This document shows, piece by piece, positions 24,673 through 36,790 of a DNA stretch of 64,000 nt. Positions within the stretch are counted from its first letter, which is position 1; each line of letters starts with the position of its first letter. The stretch is from assembly GCA_014706295.1 (NCBI GenBank), contig JACSVZ010000002.1, forward strand, positions 54,908,660-54,972,659. The letters run 5' to 3'. The notes under the pieces were generated by a model. It was not told the origin of the DNA and ran no database searches. It saw only the letters and a list, made by a program, of their open reading frames with translations. This DNA comes from Lycocorax pyrrhopterus obiensis. Taxonomy: Eukaryota > Chordata > Aves > Passeriformes > Paradisaeidae. The translations under genes were made by a program, and so were the position numbers.

Positions 24673-27600
24673 TTCCTACTCTTTTTCATCTGGTTTCTTG
24701 AAAGAAGGAGATGCTTTAGGAAAGCAATTAAATCTGAAATTAGAAGATGGTCCTATGAAGAGTAAGACTTTGTCACATTTTCTTCATAGGAGTAATGGAT
24801 GATTCCCAATGCTCTGTCAGTTCTATTCTGAAGGAGCCAAGTCAAACATAAGAAAACATCCAAAAAATTTCAAGCCTGAAAGAATAACTAAAATTTTTAG
24901 ACTGTGGGGCCAACTTACTGGAAGACTTGGAAAAAAATCCAGTATGAAAAGGAAAGCATTGTCTTCCATTAAAAAAAAAATTCTATAAAGGTATTCATTA
25001 CTCTTATGGGAAAAATACCATTCTACCCTATGTAATACATTAGCTGTCTAACAGATCCCTGCTTTAAAAAAACCCCAACCTTCTTGTTCACCCTGAAAAT
25101 TATTTTATGTGGTGATGTTTTAGTCTCCACAATGACCACCTGAGAAGACATGATCCTGTTTACCAAATCAAAAGTGCTTTTTCACAAGCCTGGCAGTTTC
25201 ATAACTTGTCTTTTTTCTTGTTTAATATTTGCTCAATTTCTATTTTGAATAGCCCTTAAACACAAGGCCTCTCTTTCCAGATGATCATGCTACATGTGTT
25301 AAAAGATCCTTCTAGAACCTACAGTATGCTCTTACCAGTATAATCCTACTGCTCTCCATGAGAAGAAGAGGCCATAAACAACCTCTTCGGAATTAAGAAA
25401 CATGATAAAATACTCCATACTTGAGTTAGTCTTTCCTAGGTGTAAGATATCTTACTAGGTTTTCCACCACAAAGCAGTCAGATGAGAATAATTTGGCCTA
25501 ACCAGAAATTTAAATATGGTATTATATGCAGTTTCTCTATATTTTCATTTGTCAGGCTTTGTCAACCATGCACACACTAAAAATTACTTTGGGTGAAAAA
25601 ACATGAAAGCCAGAATTCAGCTAAAATTCCTTTCTTTTAGAAATCAGCATGTCTAGAGTCACACCAAAACCAAACTTACAACAGCTTTTGAATGTTGATC
25701 GGGTATGAGAGACAAACTTGACCAGGCTGCATAGAAGGGACTCAGAGCAATTGAAAGAAGCTCTCCTTTTAGTTAAACAAAAACTTAATTTTACATAACA
25801 TGTCAGGATTTTCATGATGTAAAACAAAGAAACCATTAACTTGAATTTTTGACGATCAGAGCATGGGTTAAATAGTAACCCAGCTCAGAGGTTAATTCAA
25901 TTACTTGCATTTGGTCTAGGAAAACACAAATCACGATCCATCCGTAGTCAGTCATGGACTCAGCCATATCAGGAAAGTCACTTCCTATTTCAGGATGGAT
26001 GTCTTCCCTAGCTCTCACCAGAAATTCTAACACCCACAATGTAACACCTTCAAAGAAAATTTGTTGAAATGGGTACAAATCCCTTACAGTGCAATGAAGC
26101 AATATTTTCTTTATTCCTGAAGATTTTTAAAGAAATATTTCTTTAAATCCAGTTTCATTCAGGTTTTGAATTGCACGCCACTTTCAAAAACAGTTATAAT
26201 TTATAATACAATACACGGTAACAACCTATACCAGTTTGGAAGTTCGGTATCTATTTTTTGCGAATCTTTTAAAATCCTTTACAAATACGGTTAAAACACT
26301 TAAACAAATTACACCAGGCAAATCATGATTTCACCAGAATATCACAATCAATAATTGATGAAAAGTCTTCAATCCAAAATTGTTCTTTTTCATCTCGAAG
26401 CAAGTGAGAAAGTCTGCTTTGACTTCTTCTTCCTAAACAAGGCCAAAGTCTTCCAAAATCTGAATCCAAACTTAGGATAGCTCAACCACCTTAATTTTAT
26501 ATATTATGTGGTTACTAAATTAGTCAGCTCTTCATGGAGCTTCCCGTAATACAGCACACTTGAACTTCAGTGACAAGTATGGGAAATGATTTCTTTTCTG
26601 GCATTTCTACTCATATCATACTTTCTAGAGGTGGACCTTCAGATTTCCTTTTATCTGCTCTAAACATAGAATAAAAAAGCAATAATGCTCATGTTTTGAA
26701 GAAACTGAAAGCCTCTCCTGATCTGAGGCTCACAGAAAATAAAACGTTATTTTGTTTTTCCAGATACTAGAAGATGCACTGAAGCTTCCAGGTTAAGAGG
26801 AAGAATCCCAAATAGTTTTCCTATCCTTCTCCTATGCTGAGATCATCTGACAGCAAAATCTGCTGCTACAACTGCTAAACATACTTAATAATGCCACAAA
26901 TACTGCAGATCAATAATGCAATGCTTTTTGTATTTCCTAAGCCTTTCTCATTGATGAATGAGTGCAATTGTTTTTTTAATCATTACAAAAGATCTTCAGG
27001 GTTACTTTTCTTCACACCAGGTCTTCATCAATACCTGGGTACCACATCTTTCTTTTCATGTTGTAGATCACAACATATTAATTTCTAATTAAATGTATTC
27101 CAAATTCAACATGCCTTCAAGTATCGCACAACTTCATATTTCTAATGCAATTTGCATAAGGATTTGAGAACTTGAAGCCCAAAGGGTGCTTGGCCTTTTC
27201 ATCAATGGCCTTAATCTGCTGGAAGTTGCAGGTATACTTACAAACTCCCAGTGTTTTGTTCTTTATGCTAGGGTAGGATGTGTCACACACCACACATAGC
27301 AACAGTATTATGTGTTGGACATACAAGAAGATCTCTTCAATACAAAGCAGTTTTTCTGTTTAATGCTTTACAACAGGAAAACAGCAGAACATTTAACAAT
27401 CATTTTAGCAGCAGTTACAGTAACTGGATTATCAATAAACAATGAATAAAGCATTTCTCAAATCTGCTGATATTTTCCTACATGAACAGTTCCGTTCTTT
27501 ATTAGATACTGTTTGGCTGAGGGATTTTTGGGGGGCTTGTTGTTTCTTCTAATAAAAAAATTTGCCGTACAATGATTTGCCATTGGCTCCCTATTGTTTC

Positions 27601-30152
27601 TCGAGGAAACTCCTTTAAAACAAACAATATTTTAAGGAAGGAAAAATCAGATCAGAGAGTAAACCAAAACATGCAACTGTAGCAACACGTTCCTGCAAAC
27701 ACCTGGTTTTTGTAAACTGGCTGACATCACTGGGTTGCTCAGTTTCACCCTAAAGGAGTAACTACAACTGCTCTGCTGAGAGAGCAGTCACAAGAGCTGT
27801 TGATTTCCTTATGTTTCAACAGAAGAAAAATATTTCCAAAGATCCTATTATTTCTTATGACATGTATATCTAATGTATGCACATGTATGTATGTAAATAT
27901 TACATATATAAAAAAGTTTTTAGCAGGCCTGATGCCTTCTCAATGAAGCCTTTTGGATTGCTGCCATCTGCTTCAACAGGGAAAAACACATACTCGATTC
28001 TCCATGTGAAAAATCACTGAGACCTATGTAAGGGCACTGATCTTCTTGTCATTGAAATCAATAACAAGATATCAATAGGTATCCCTAAATGTAGTTTAGT
28101 TGTTTCAAAAAAACACAGGTCAACATAATCTCATAATACTATTTGTCTCAAATTACTTTTTAACCTACTTTTTAACCTATTATGAACTTAATGTTATTTT
28201 TTAAAAACAACTAATAAATATAGCTGTTGAAAATAAAAGTTTCTTTCAAATTATTAATATTATTTAAAGACATGGCATAATTTGGACTTTTTTTTCCTTT
28301 TTTTGCATGCACAACCCATGCACAAATATGCAGATCATTATAATAACTGCTTTGGTAAAATGAGCATCCCAAAAATGAATATTAAAAAGCTATTAATAAC
28401 TTCAGAGTGATTAAAAATACAAAAATAGAGCAATAAAATGCAGAATACAAGTTTTAATCACAATCTCACATTGTTCATTATAAGTTATTTTCATGTGTCA
28501 ATCCAAATGGAAATTGATACTGTCTGTTTGGCATATATATTTGAAGAAAGCATCCTTGCTTTTTACTTTAAGGAAGAGTGCATTCCTATGTCCATATTTA
28601 TCATTAGTTTTCTGAACCTAGAGACTACATGTATTATATTTGCAAATGCAAAGCCAAAGAGCCACTTGGGTTTCTGCAGCAAGCCTGAGTATACTGGCAC
28701 AGCTGCGAGATCATACAGTGTTCAAACCATCTTTGACCTTTCTGTTAGTCCTCTTTTAACAAAAAACAGACTTTCCTTTGTGGGAGAGGAAGTTTGCCAC
28801 CAGATGCTTATAACAGGAAGGCTGGCACCTTGGAGGCTCAGTTTTGCCACTGAAGCTGTTTGCACTGCCAGCCAAGTCATCTAATCCCTATACATTGTTT
28901 AACCAGTTTGCGAAGGAGAGAGCGGGGCAAGGGTGTCTATTGTGACTTTTAAGCCTTCCTGTGAAAATTTGCATAAGTAATCTATCCCCACAGAGTCTTC
29001 ACTGAACTCTTTCTTGCTCTATGCTTTTCTAAGGTCTAATAATATCTAACTTAGAGTTTCACAAAAACTAACTTTCCTCAAACCACACTCACAAAATTTT
29101 AATATATTTACTGCTAGGACAATTTCCACTATATTAAAGTGGACCATTAATAATTTTATCCATGTATTCCTTTTGTTAACCTACTCCTTTAATGATTTAT
29201 TTTCTTTCAACATCCACAGATATGCATTTTCTCATGTGTTGAGCAAATAATCTAGCTAATGCATACTTAACCAATTTATTTCTTACATCAAGAAAAAACC
29301 ATCTCTCATTTCTTAACCTGGTGGCACTTCTGATACATTTCACAGAGCTGCTGCAGGTCTTGATTGTACCTGTCAAACTCAACACTGGGACAACTTAAAG
29401 GATCTTCTAGCAGCAACAGGTGCTTTCTCCTCACTCTCTTTGTACTCAGACTGCTCCAATGTGTGCCCTTCATTCTCCCAGCCTAAGGAGCTCAAGAAGA
29501 ATTAGGAAAGCAGATCTTCATTGCAAAGAACAGCAGGAAAATAAAACACTGTAAAACAGGAGCTCATGTCTGCTGTTATCAGACCCTATCCTGTTATGTT
29601 ACTTTTTCTTTTCTTCCTACTACTGCACTTTCCTCAGGAATATTCCCTATCCAAGCAGTTATCAATACCCTTAAGTCCCAGTAGGTGGTTCTTATTTTTT
29701 AAATCTACTGCAATTTTCCTTCAAGACATTTATTCCTGCTTGTGGCTACAGCAGTTGCTCCCTCTTGAAGATTTGCACTGTTTAGTGAGCTATTATGTCT
29801 AGCAGCCAAGCACCCACACAACTACTCACTCACTCCCCTCTCCCACAGGCTGAGGAGAAAACAAACACAGGAAGACATGGCTTGTGGATCAATAGAAAGA
29901 CAGTTTGACAAGGGAATCATAAAATACATATGCAAGCAAACAAAAATAAGGAATGTTTAGCATAACTTCCCATTGACAAGCCAATTCCAGGGCAGTGAAG
30001 CCTCACTGTGCGTAACAGCTACATGAGAAGATGAACATCATAGACACAAATAATACCAGTTCCTCCTTCTTTCCCCCTGCGTTTAATGCTGAACACTACA
30101 TCATATGTATGCAATAACCCTTTGGTCAGTTGGGGTCAGACATTCCAACACT
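24673..30152. other. Intronic sequence with no recognised gene
   Basis: This includes a 12-bp perfect tandem duplication (ACTTTTTAACCT twice) at 28155-28178. It also includes the longest open frame of the window (148 codons, 28438-28884, plus strand), which has no recognisable domain, no splice context and ordinary AT-rich composition, and is not called as a gene. Confidence 0.55.
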
Positions 30153-30415
30153 ATCATAGAATTGAACAATTTGGGTTTCAAGGGACACTAAGATCATCTA
30201 CACCGGGTTGCTCGGAGCTCCGGCTAACCTGGCCTTAAACATTTTCAGAGATGGGGTATCCGCAACTTCTCCGTGCAACCTGTTCTGATGCCTCACCACT
30301 CCCACGGTAAAGAATTTTTTCCTACTATGTAATCTAAGCCTATTCTCTTTCAGTTTGAAGTCATTCCCCCTTGTCCTATCACTACATGCTCTTGTAAATA
30401 GTCTTTCTCCAGGGA
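30153..30415 (-). mobile_element. CR1 LINE 3' fragment
   Basis: The plus strand begins 'tcatagaattgaacaatttgg' and continues through the reverse complement of CR1 3' landmarks: a 'gatcatctac' block, 'gagatggggtatccgcaacttct', 'gcaacctgttctgatgcctcacc', 'aagaattttttcctacta' and 'ccccttgtcctatcactaca'. It ends near 'agtctttctccag'. The copy is 5' truncated with no intact frame. Confidence 0.88.
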
Positions 30416-31001
30416 GGCTTTACGGAGAGACTGTCCTTTCCCAGCTTCTGGCCTGTCTCTAACACAGACACTATGCAAGCACTGTTTTGAGATAGCCAAA
30501 ACACTGGGGTGTCATCGGTATTGTTTTAGTCACAAATCCAAAACACAGCATCATATGTGCTGCTATGAAGCAATTTGCCTCCAGCCAGCCAGCCCCAGTA
30601 CAATGATTCAGATCTACAACTTAGGAAAGTGAGTGGAGCACCCACACATCTGTGGCCTTCCTTGAGCTCCCTTTTCCCACAGACAGGTAGCTCAGCTCAA
30701 CTCACGGGCCTGACAGTCCCAGCTCATGTTCTTCTTCTGCATTCAAACATAGGATCCTTTTTATCATTTGATTCCAACCTAAAACATTATTCTGAAGATT
30801 GCTGAAGTGAAATCTTGGTAAAATAAAAGCATAAGCAAAGAGACTTAGGCAAGCACCTATCGCGGACTGCACGGCTTGTCAGTGCCAGAGCGTGAGGTGC
30901 CGTGACCTTCCTAAAAGCGTCTCCTTAGTGAAGCCGCTCGGCAGGACCTCCACAGACTCACACACGCATGCACGCGCACGCACACGCACACGGATAGCTC
31001 C
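30416..31001. other. Intronic segment between a CR1 and an LTR
   Basis: There is no gene. The right end (about 30957-30993) is an alternating purine-pyrimidine CA/CG run (CACACGCATGCACGCGCACGC and on), unusually CpG-rich for this intron. Confidence 0.6.
30957..30993. repeat. CpG-containing alternating (CA/CG)n tract
   Basis: About 37 bp of nearly strict pyrimidine-purine alternation with many CG steps, the classic composition for Z-DNA. It abuts the LTR at 31008. Confidence 0.75.
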
Positions 31002-31007
31002 AGTAAA

Positions 31008-31500
31008 TGGGTTGACGACAAAGACCCGGGAAGGATCTCCATATGGGGTTCCACAGGAGGAGGTTTATTGCAGCCACACTCGTGAAGGGTTCCAGAGATG
31101 AAGACAAAGAACAGTGGAGGATCCAGGTTTAAGTATGTGAGCAGATTGAGCCTCAGGGACCAATGATCTGAGGGCACGGGGGCGGTACACAGGCGGGACT
31201 AGGGAATGGGAGCCAATGGGGAAGCTCTGGGGGAGTGGCGAGGGGCAAAGGCCAATGGGGGAACAGGGAGTGGAGAACCTTCCAGGGCAGGGACATATAA
31301 GGTAACAAGGGGGCGGGGAGGCCAACGGCCAACCAGGGAAGCAGAACTGGGGTACATTAACATAACAGGGCAAAGCACCCTGGGGGAAGCTTTTTTGGTT
31401 CAGCCTAACCTGGGGAGGAATCTTTGGTACTAGGGGCTGTCTCACCAGTGGACTCTCGTTATACCTTGTACCACAGGCTCATCAGCCGCCACAAGCACCA
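31008..31500 (-). mobile_element. Solo LTR of an endogenous retrovirus (sense to POU6F2)
   Basis: Read on the minus strand it starts TGGTGCTTGTGG and ends GTCAACCCA, giving TG...CA ends. Imperfect 6-bp target duplications flank it: agtaaa at 31002-31007 and aataaa at 31501-31506. The parts are in the right order for an LTR: three CCAAT boxes (seen as ccaat on the plus strand near 31160, 31213 and 31252), a TACTTAAA TATA-like box (31135-31128) and an AATAAA signal (31069-31064). It is GC-rich against an AT-rich background. No gag, pol or env sequence adjoins it. The 6-bp duplication suggests a class II (ERVK/alpha-like) element; the family name is not known to me. Open frames inside it (for example 31065-31445) are shadows. 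Confidence 0.8.
31064..31135 (-). promoter_or_regulatory. LTR core promoter and poly(A) signal
   Basis: On the minus strand TACTTAAA is followed about 60 nt later by AATAAA, giving a compact U3/R arrangement with a short R. Both signals are in the POU6F2 sense direction, so this LTR could in principle start or terminate sense transcripts. Activity is unknown. Confidence 0.5.
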
Positions 31501-33061
31501 AATAAATACAAGTGGCCACATGTGGAGTAAGTAAAATTAAACCATCTCCTCTTTTTGCCCTTTTTTTTTCATTTTAGACCAAACTCTTATTCATAGATTA
31601 AAATCACCTTTCATATTTACTTTTACCCACATTTACTTCATCCATTTATTTGTTGGGTTATTTAAGTATTTCTCAGCACTATGGTATCTGAATGCTTAAT
31701 CACATGCTTTGATCTCTGTGTTTTCATGCAAGCTGGAGTGTCCTCAGAATTCATGTGTATATTAAAATGTTCTCTTTTGCCATAAAATCAAGTTGGTGGG
31801 TGATTACTTCAATGTGACACCTTATATAAGCTTACCATCATGCCTTCGTTTTAAACATAGTAAGTCAATGAAATTATATTGCAGACATTGACAACACATA
31901 CAATTTTGCCTGTTTGATATCCCATTACTGCAATAGCAGCAGCAATGGTTTTGGAAAAAGCTTTTTTTCCCCAATAAGCATGTGCTACCAATTTTGCACT
32001 CACAAGTAGGGCATCTTCGTAGGGAGCACAATAAGGCCACTTAAGTGACTATCACAAAGTATTTGCTTGTTTCCAAGAGAATGTAAAGTAGTACACCCAC
32101 AGGCCTACATAGAGAATTACTAGTAAAAGATAACCAGCAACTCCCACATGGAATCAAAACACTTCTACAAAAAATTGATTCACTCGTGCAGTCAGAATAG
32201 CAAAAACATTAAATGTTCTTAGACTTGATACTTAGCTGGGATATGAGATCAGTTTTGTAGCACCAAGATATGTGCACAGATATTCCCTATCGCCAAAGCC
32301 CAGCAGATAAGAGAAACTGTAGTCTCCAGCTAAGTGACACTACTTGTACAATTCTACCACAAGTTTCCAAACTTCCCTCTGTTCATCTTCCAGCTTCAAA
32401 TCCTAACACACACAACAAAATTTCTGTTGGGCTGAAAACTACCTCTTCATGTGAGAAGACAAGAAATTCATAAGCTTTGAACTCCAAAGGCAATACTTTG
32501 GGAGGCAAGGGGAAGGGAGATGGGGGGAGGGAGAAGAAAGGGACAGGGAAATAATCTCAGTTTTAGAGGACTGTGGGTATTAAGCATTGACTATCAATCT
32601 CATTATATTTCAAGTCCAAATGTTGTATGGAACAGAAGTTAATAAAGGAAGGAAAAATCTAAAGCCACAATAATCAGGAAAAAAAAAAAAGATGGACTCC
32701 TTTTCAGTTTTCTAGGGTCATACGTTCAGTGTGAAGAAACATTGAATTCTGTTCCATGTATCAGTTAAAGAAAAGCTACTGAGAGGCTATGCTATGACCC
32801 ACTCAGATTAATCAGCAACTCACCAGGGATCGGGATGCACTAACATGAACTGCATCCTTAAGCAGCAATTCCCTGGACTTTATCACAGCAAAATCAGCCT
32901 TATCTAGTAGTTTAAAGCATTTATAATTTTAGAAGTCTCACATGGCCACATGCACAAAGTTTCACTCAGAGAACTGTTCCCAACTCTACATCATTTCCCA
33001 ACCTGTCTGATTCCAGCAGAGCAACTGAGTTGGAGGAGGACAGACAATCTAACTGTACAAA

Positions 33062-33084
33062 CAGTTGAACAAATTGTTCAACTG
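33062..33084. repeat. Perfect 11-bp inverted repeat with one-base centre
   Basis: CAGTTGAACAA and TTGTTCAACTG flank a single A. As DNA it is a near-perfect dyad. No known operator or integration site is recognised. Confidence 0.8.
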
Positions 33085-33841
33085 GGCTTGTTTTCTGAAG
33101 AAAAGTTCTCGCTGCAGATTTCCACTATTTTTTGTTTTTACAAACATCAGAAAAGAAGAAAAAGTGAATGAATGTGCACTTATGAAGAGAAATTGTTAAA
33201 TGAAAATGCATTAATATCCACCTCTCACACAACTGCTATCACAAGTAAGGTAAAGCTTTTAAAAGACACACATTTCCTTTGATATCAAAGTGATCTGGAA
33301 GACCACAAAAAAAGAAGAGGTATCACATAGAGAAGTGACAACACAAGTGAACACTTATGCTGGGCTTCAAACCCCAATGTTTAGAGGTCACTCCATGTGA
33401 CTCATGTCAGTCCATCTATACAGTTTTTTTCTCCCAACTGAACCAGTATCTGTACACATCTCTAGGGGTCTTTAAAGAAAAAATGACAACATACTGAAAA
33501 GCACTAACAGAAGCCCAACCAGATATGTTAAATTTGTTGTGACAGAGTAACTGAACTGCTGTGATGAAAACAAAGCCATATTTATACTGTGGTTAAATTG
33601 TGGCTTTAAGATATTGTAGTCATTTATCTATATCTGAATATAAACGGAGTATAAACTGGTTCTTCAAGCATGTAACCTTGGACTAATTATACATACTGAA
33701 ATCAATGGGATTTTGTGAGATCAGATTTTGTGTGACTGGAACGCAGCAGTGTGGGCAAATTGCTCAAAGTTACCCACAAAGTTATATAGGAGGAAAAAGA
33801 TGAAAATGACATTGAAATGCATACAATGGGCATTGTGAGTA

Positions 33842-33861
33842 GGGGGGGGGGGGAGGGGGGG
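33842..33861 (+). repeat. G12-A-G7 run
   Basis: Twelve G, one A, then seven G on the plus strand. It can form a G-quadruplex on the plus strand and is a C tract in the POU6F2 transcript. It is also a likely site of sequencing or assembly error. Confidence 0.9.
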
Positions 33862-36754
33862 ACCCCAGAAACACAAGTCCTTACTTTACAATCTTCTTCT
33901 GAAAAGATAAGTAGAAAAAGCACTTCTGTTTGTGACATTTGAAGATCTACAGGAGAGAGAAATGTGTAACACAGGAATGCACAGTTGTGCACAGTTGTGG
34001 TGTCTTCTAATCTATATCACCAAAAGTCTTTCACCTCAAATTTGCCCTGAGTCAGATAAATACTTTTTGCACTATAATTCAGTGAAAAATTTTAAAACAC
34101 TGCACTGACAATGAATGTAAAAGTTAAAGAACATACGGGTTTGTGTTTATTTTCCTCTCCAAAAGTATTTCAAAAATTTCCTGGGTTTCTCTCTAAACAT
34201 CTCTACAGACTCAACCTAGGATCTCACTATCAAAGGGTGTTCTCTCCTGCCTTGTATATGACATTAACATCATTAATAAGTTATGACCTCTGTAACACCT
34301 ATTCTAATCCTTTTGCCTTCACTAGGGTTCTTCAAGTGTAATTCAGCGCTTCATTTAAGGCAATGAGATTGAAAAGGCAGACTAGAAGGTGGAACACAGT
34401 TTATAACATTGATGACAATGCACAGCTGAGTCCTTTTTAGTATCCCAGTTGGTGTCATAGATACAATAGTAAAATCTGACTTTGCTTAGTTTGCGTGCTC
34501 TGCACAGGTTTACATTAATATGATACTTGTAGCAAAGAACTATAATGTGCATAGATCTTACCTAGAAAACAATTTCAACTTGGAGCACTACAGTCATATA
34601 ATTTCACAACAAAGTCACATTTTAATCTCCCTATACTGCTTCAAGTCCCATTGCTTTGGCTTGCACCATTTATTTGCAAGAAAAAATGAACAAACCAGAT
34701 ACTTTCTAAATACCAAAGAGAAAAACTTGCACTAAACTTGGGGAAAATTTTTCAGGCAATTCCTGTTTGCAACTCACAAGGGCAGGGGTAAAAAGTATGT
34801 ACTCTGAGTTTTTTCACTTATGACTAATATGCCTCCAGTTTCCTTGTAGTTCAAGAAAACGTATTACCAGCACTGAATATCCTTATATAATGTGAAAATA
34901 TTTAACATGCTAGAGCTTAAGTCTACCAAAAGAAATAAACTGTGAGTAAATAACATTATAACTGGGAATAGGTAGTCTGAGAGGAGTTCCTACTTTACGT
35001 TCTCAACAACTTTGCAGAGCATTCAGATCAGGTACTGTAATAAAACCCAATTGAAAAGAAGAAGAAGCTTCTCAAAATGCTGAACTGTAACTGATGGCTC
35101 ACTTGGAGGAAAGGACAGAAAACCTTGAAAACGATAGACTCCAGCCTAGAGACTTCACTTCTTATGTCAAATTGTGAAAGCTTGAGGTAAAGGCAAACCA
35201 CACCAACAGAGTGAGTGAAGACAACAAACTTGCCAGATACGTACTTCCTAAGAGAAAACTGGAGGAGCTCTGACCTGTTCGTAGTGACCATACTGCCATC
35301 CAGAGGTAGACTGCAGCTCAAAACTAAGTGAAGTTGTCTTGAATTGGCATGAAGCAAAGACCTCCCTTTAGTCAACATTGCAGACTCCAGTTCTCAGGGA
35401 GCCATACAAGTGATGTGGCAGTTGAATTCTGCGAGGGCCTGAGGTTTATCCACTGTTCCAAGCATGCATTTGTGGTAGAATAGCCTCCAAACATGTTTTT
35501 CTGGTATAGATTGTCAGAAAAGGGAATTAACTCTGTACCAGCAGTCTCATTCTTCAGGATGGTTAAAGGCATGCACACAAAGCGTTGTTGGGGAGAATTA
35601 TTGTTGGTCTAAAAAAACCCCAAACCAACTAATATCATGGAAATAAGCAGGGAGATGGCTTTTATTAAAGTGTTCAAGACAGTCTGAGATTTTTTTGGAC
35701 AGTAACCTGAGAGACGTGGGCATCTTACTGAGGCTAACCGAGAAATCTAGTTAATAAAGAATGCCAAGAAATAAGATTGGCATTCATACCTTTCCTTTTC
35801 AGGTTTCTGTGGTGAACATTTGAGTATAAAGGGAAGACAAAAGATGGAGGACTGCATCCCTTTCTTTTTATCTTATTCAGCAAGTAAAAGGAACTTAGAG
35901 ATGAAATGTGAGCAATCATTTAGACCATAGGAGGAGGCAGAAATTAGACAGCATAAGGAAAGTGAGCTGATGTCTGGTTCTTGACTGTGGTCCAAAAACC
36001 TGACCTGTACAATATATTCTGTGTTTGCATCTGGCACCAGTAAGTGAGGGGTGGATATATAGCTTATTTATCCAGATGAATGCAAGTGCATTCTTACCTC
36101 TTGATCTAAACTGAGAATAGAGAGTCATTGCAATAAACATCTAGTGTTGAAATATGTAGTAAGGTATCTTACACTTTTATATTAAAATCAAAAAATGCAA
36201 AGTATTTAATAATTTTCCTACCTTCTTAATAGAGATTTGCATGCACAGAATTCTTAGAACTGAAACAGTTAATTTTAAAGGTTATAGAGGATGAATATTT
36301 ATCTGATGAAACAAACAACACAAGTCACGGAAGACATTCCTACTTTATGCAGTGCATTGGTTGCAATCATCTCATTCTGTAGAATGGAGGATTGACATGA
36401 GGTATCTGTACTACTACCAATAGTTTATAGACTCTTAGCATAAGTTGCTCAAATGGAAAAAGCAAAGGGCATTGAATAATTATTTGGAATTCAAACATGA
36501 TATACATGTACATATACAAATACATGATACATATATACAATTACATCCTTTCCTCAAAAAGAAATCTTTTGTCTGCTTGCTATCCACAGCCAATGCCGCG
36601 GAAGACTCTAGAGAGATGGAGAAAGAATTCACTCTGGATGAGGACAATCAATCAAAATCTTCTGTGGAACTAGATCTGCCTTTAGAACAGATCAATAAAT
36701 GCTACATGTTGATCTACAACAGTAGAATCATGAAGACAGCATCAAAATGATACA

Positions 36755-36790
36755 TATACACATATTAACTACGTATACACATATTAACTA
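36755..36790. repeat. Tandem duplication, 19-bp period
   Basis: TATACACATATTAACTA occurs twice (36755-36771 and 36774-36790), separated by CG. The two 17-mers are identical. A TA/CA-rich alternating stretch precedes it at 36500-36545. Confidence 0.85.

Noticed and set aside
27700..27730. Minus-strand ATGTCAGCC... start, considered as the missing first exon
   Set aside because: The following codons do not match and no donor lies at the right place.
28438..28884. 148-codon open frame, the longest in the window
   Set aside because: No recognisable domain, AT-rich chance-like composition, no splice signals fitting an exon, no relation to POU6F2.
31065..31445. 126-codon proline-rich minus-strand frame
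   Set aside because: Lies inside the LTR promoter region; its proline richness reflects the GC-rich U3.
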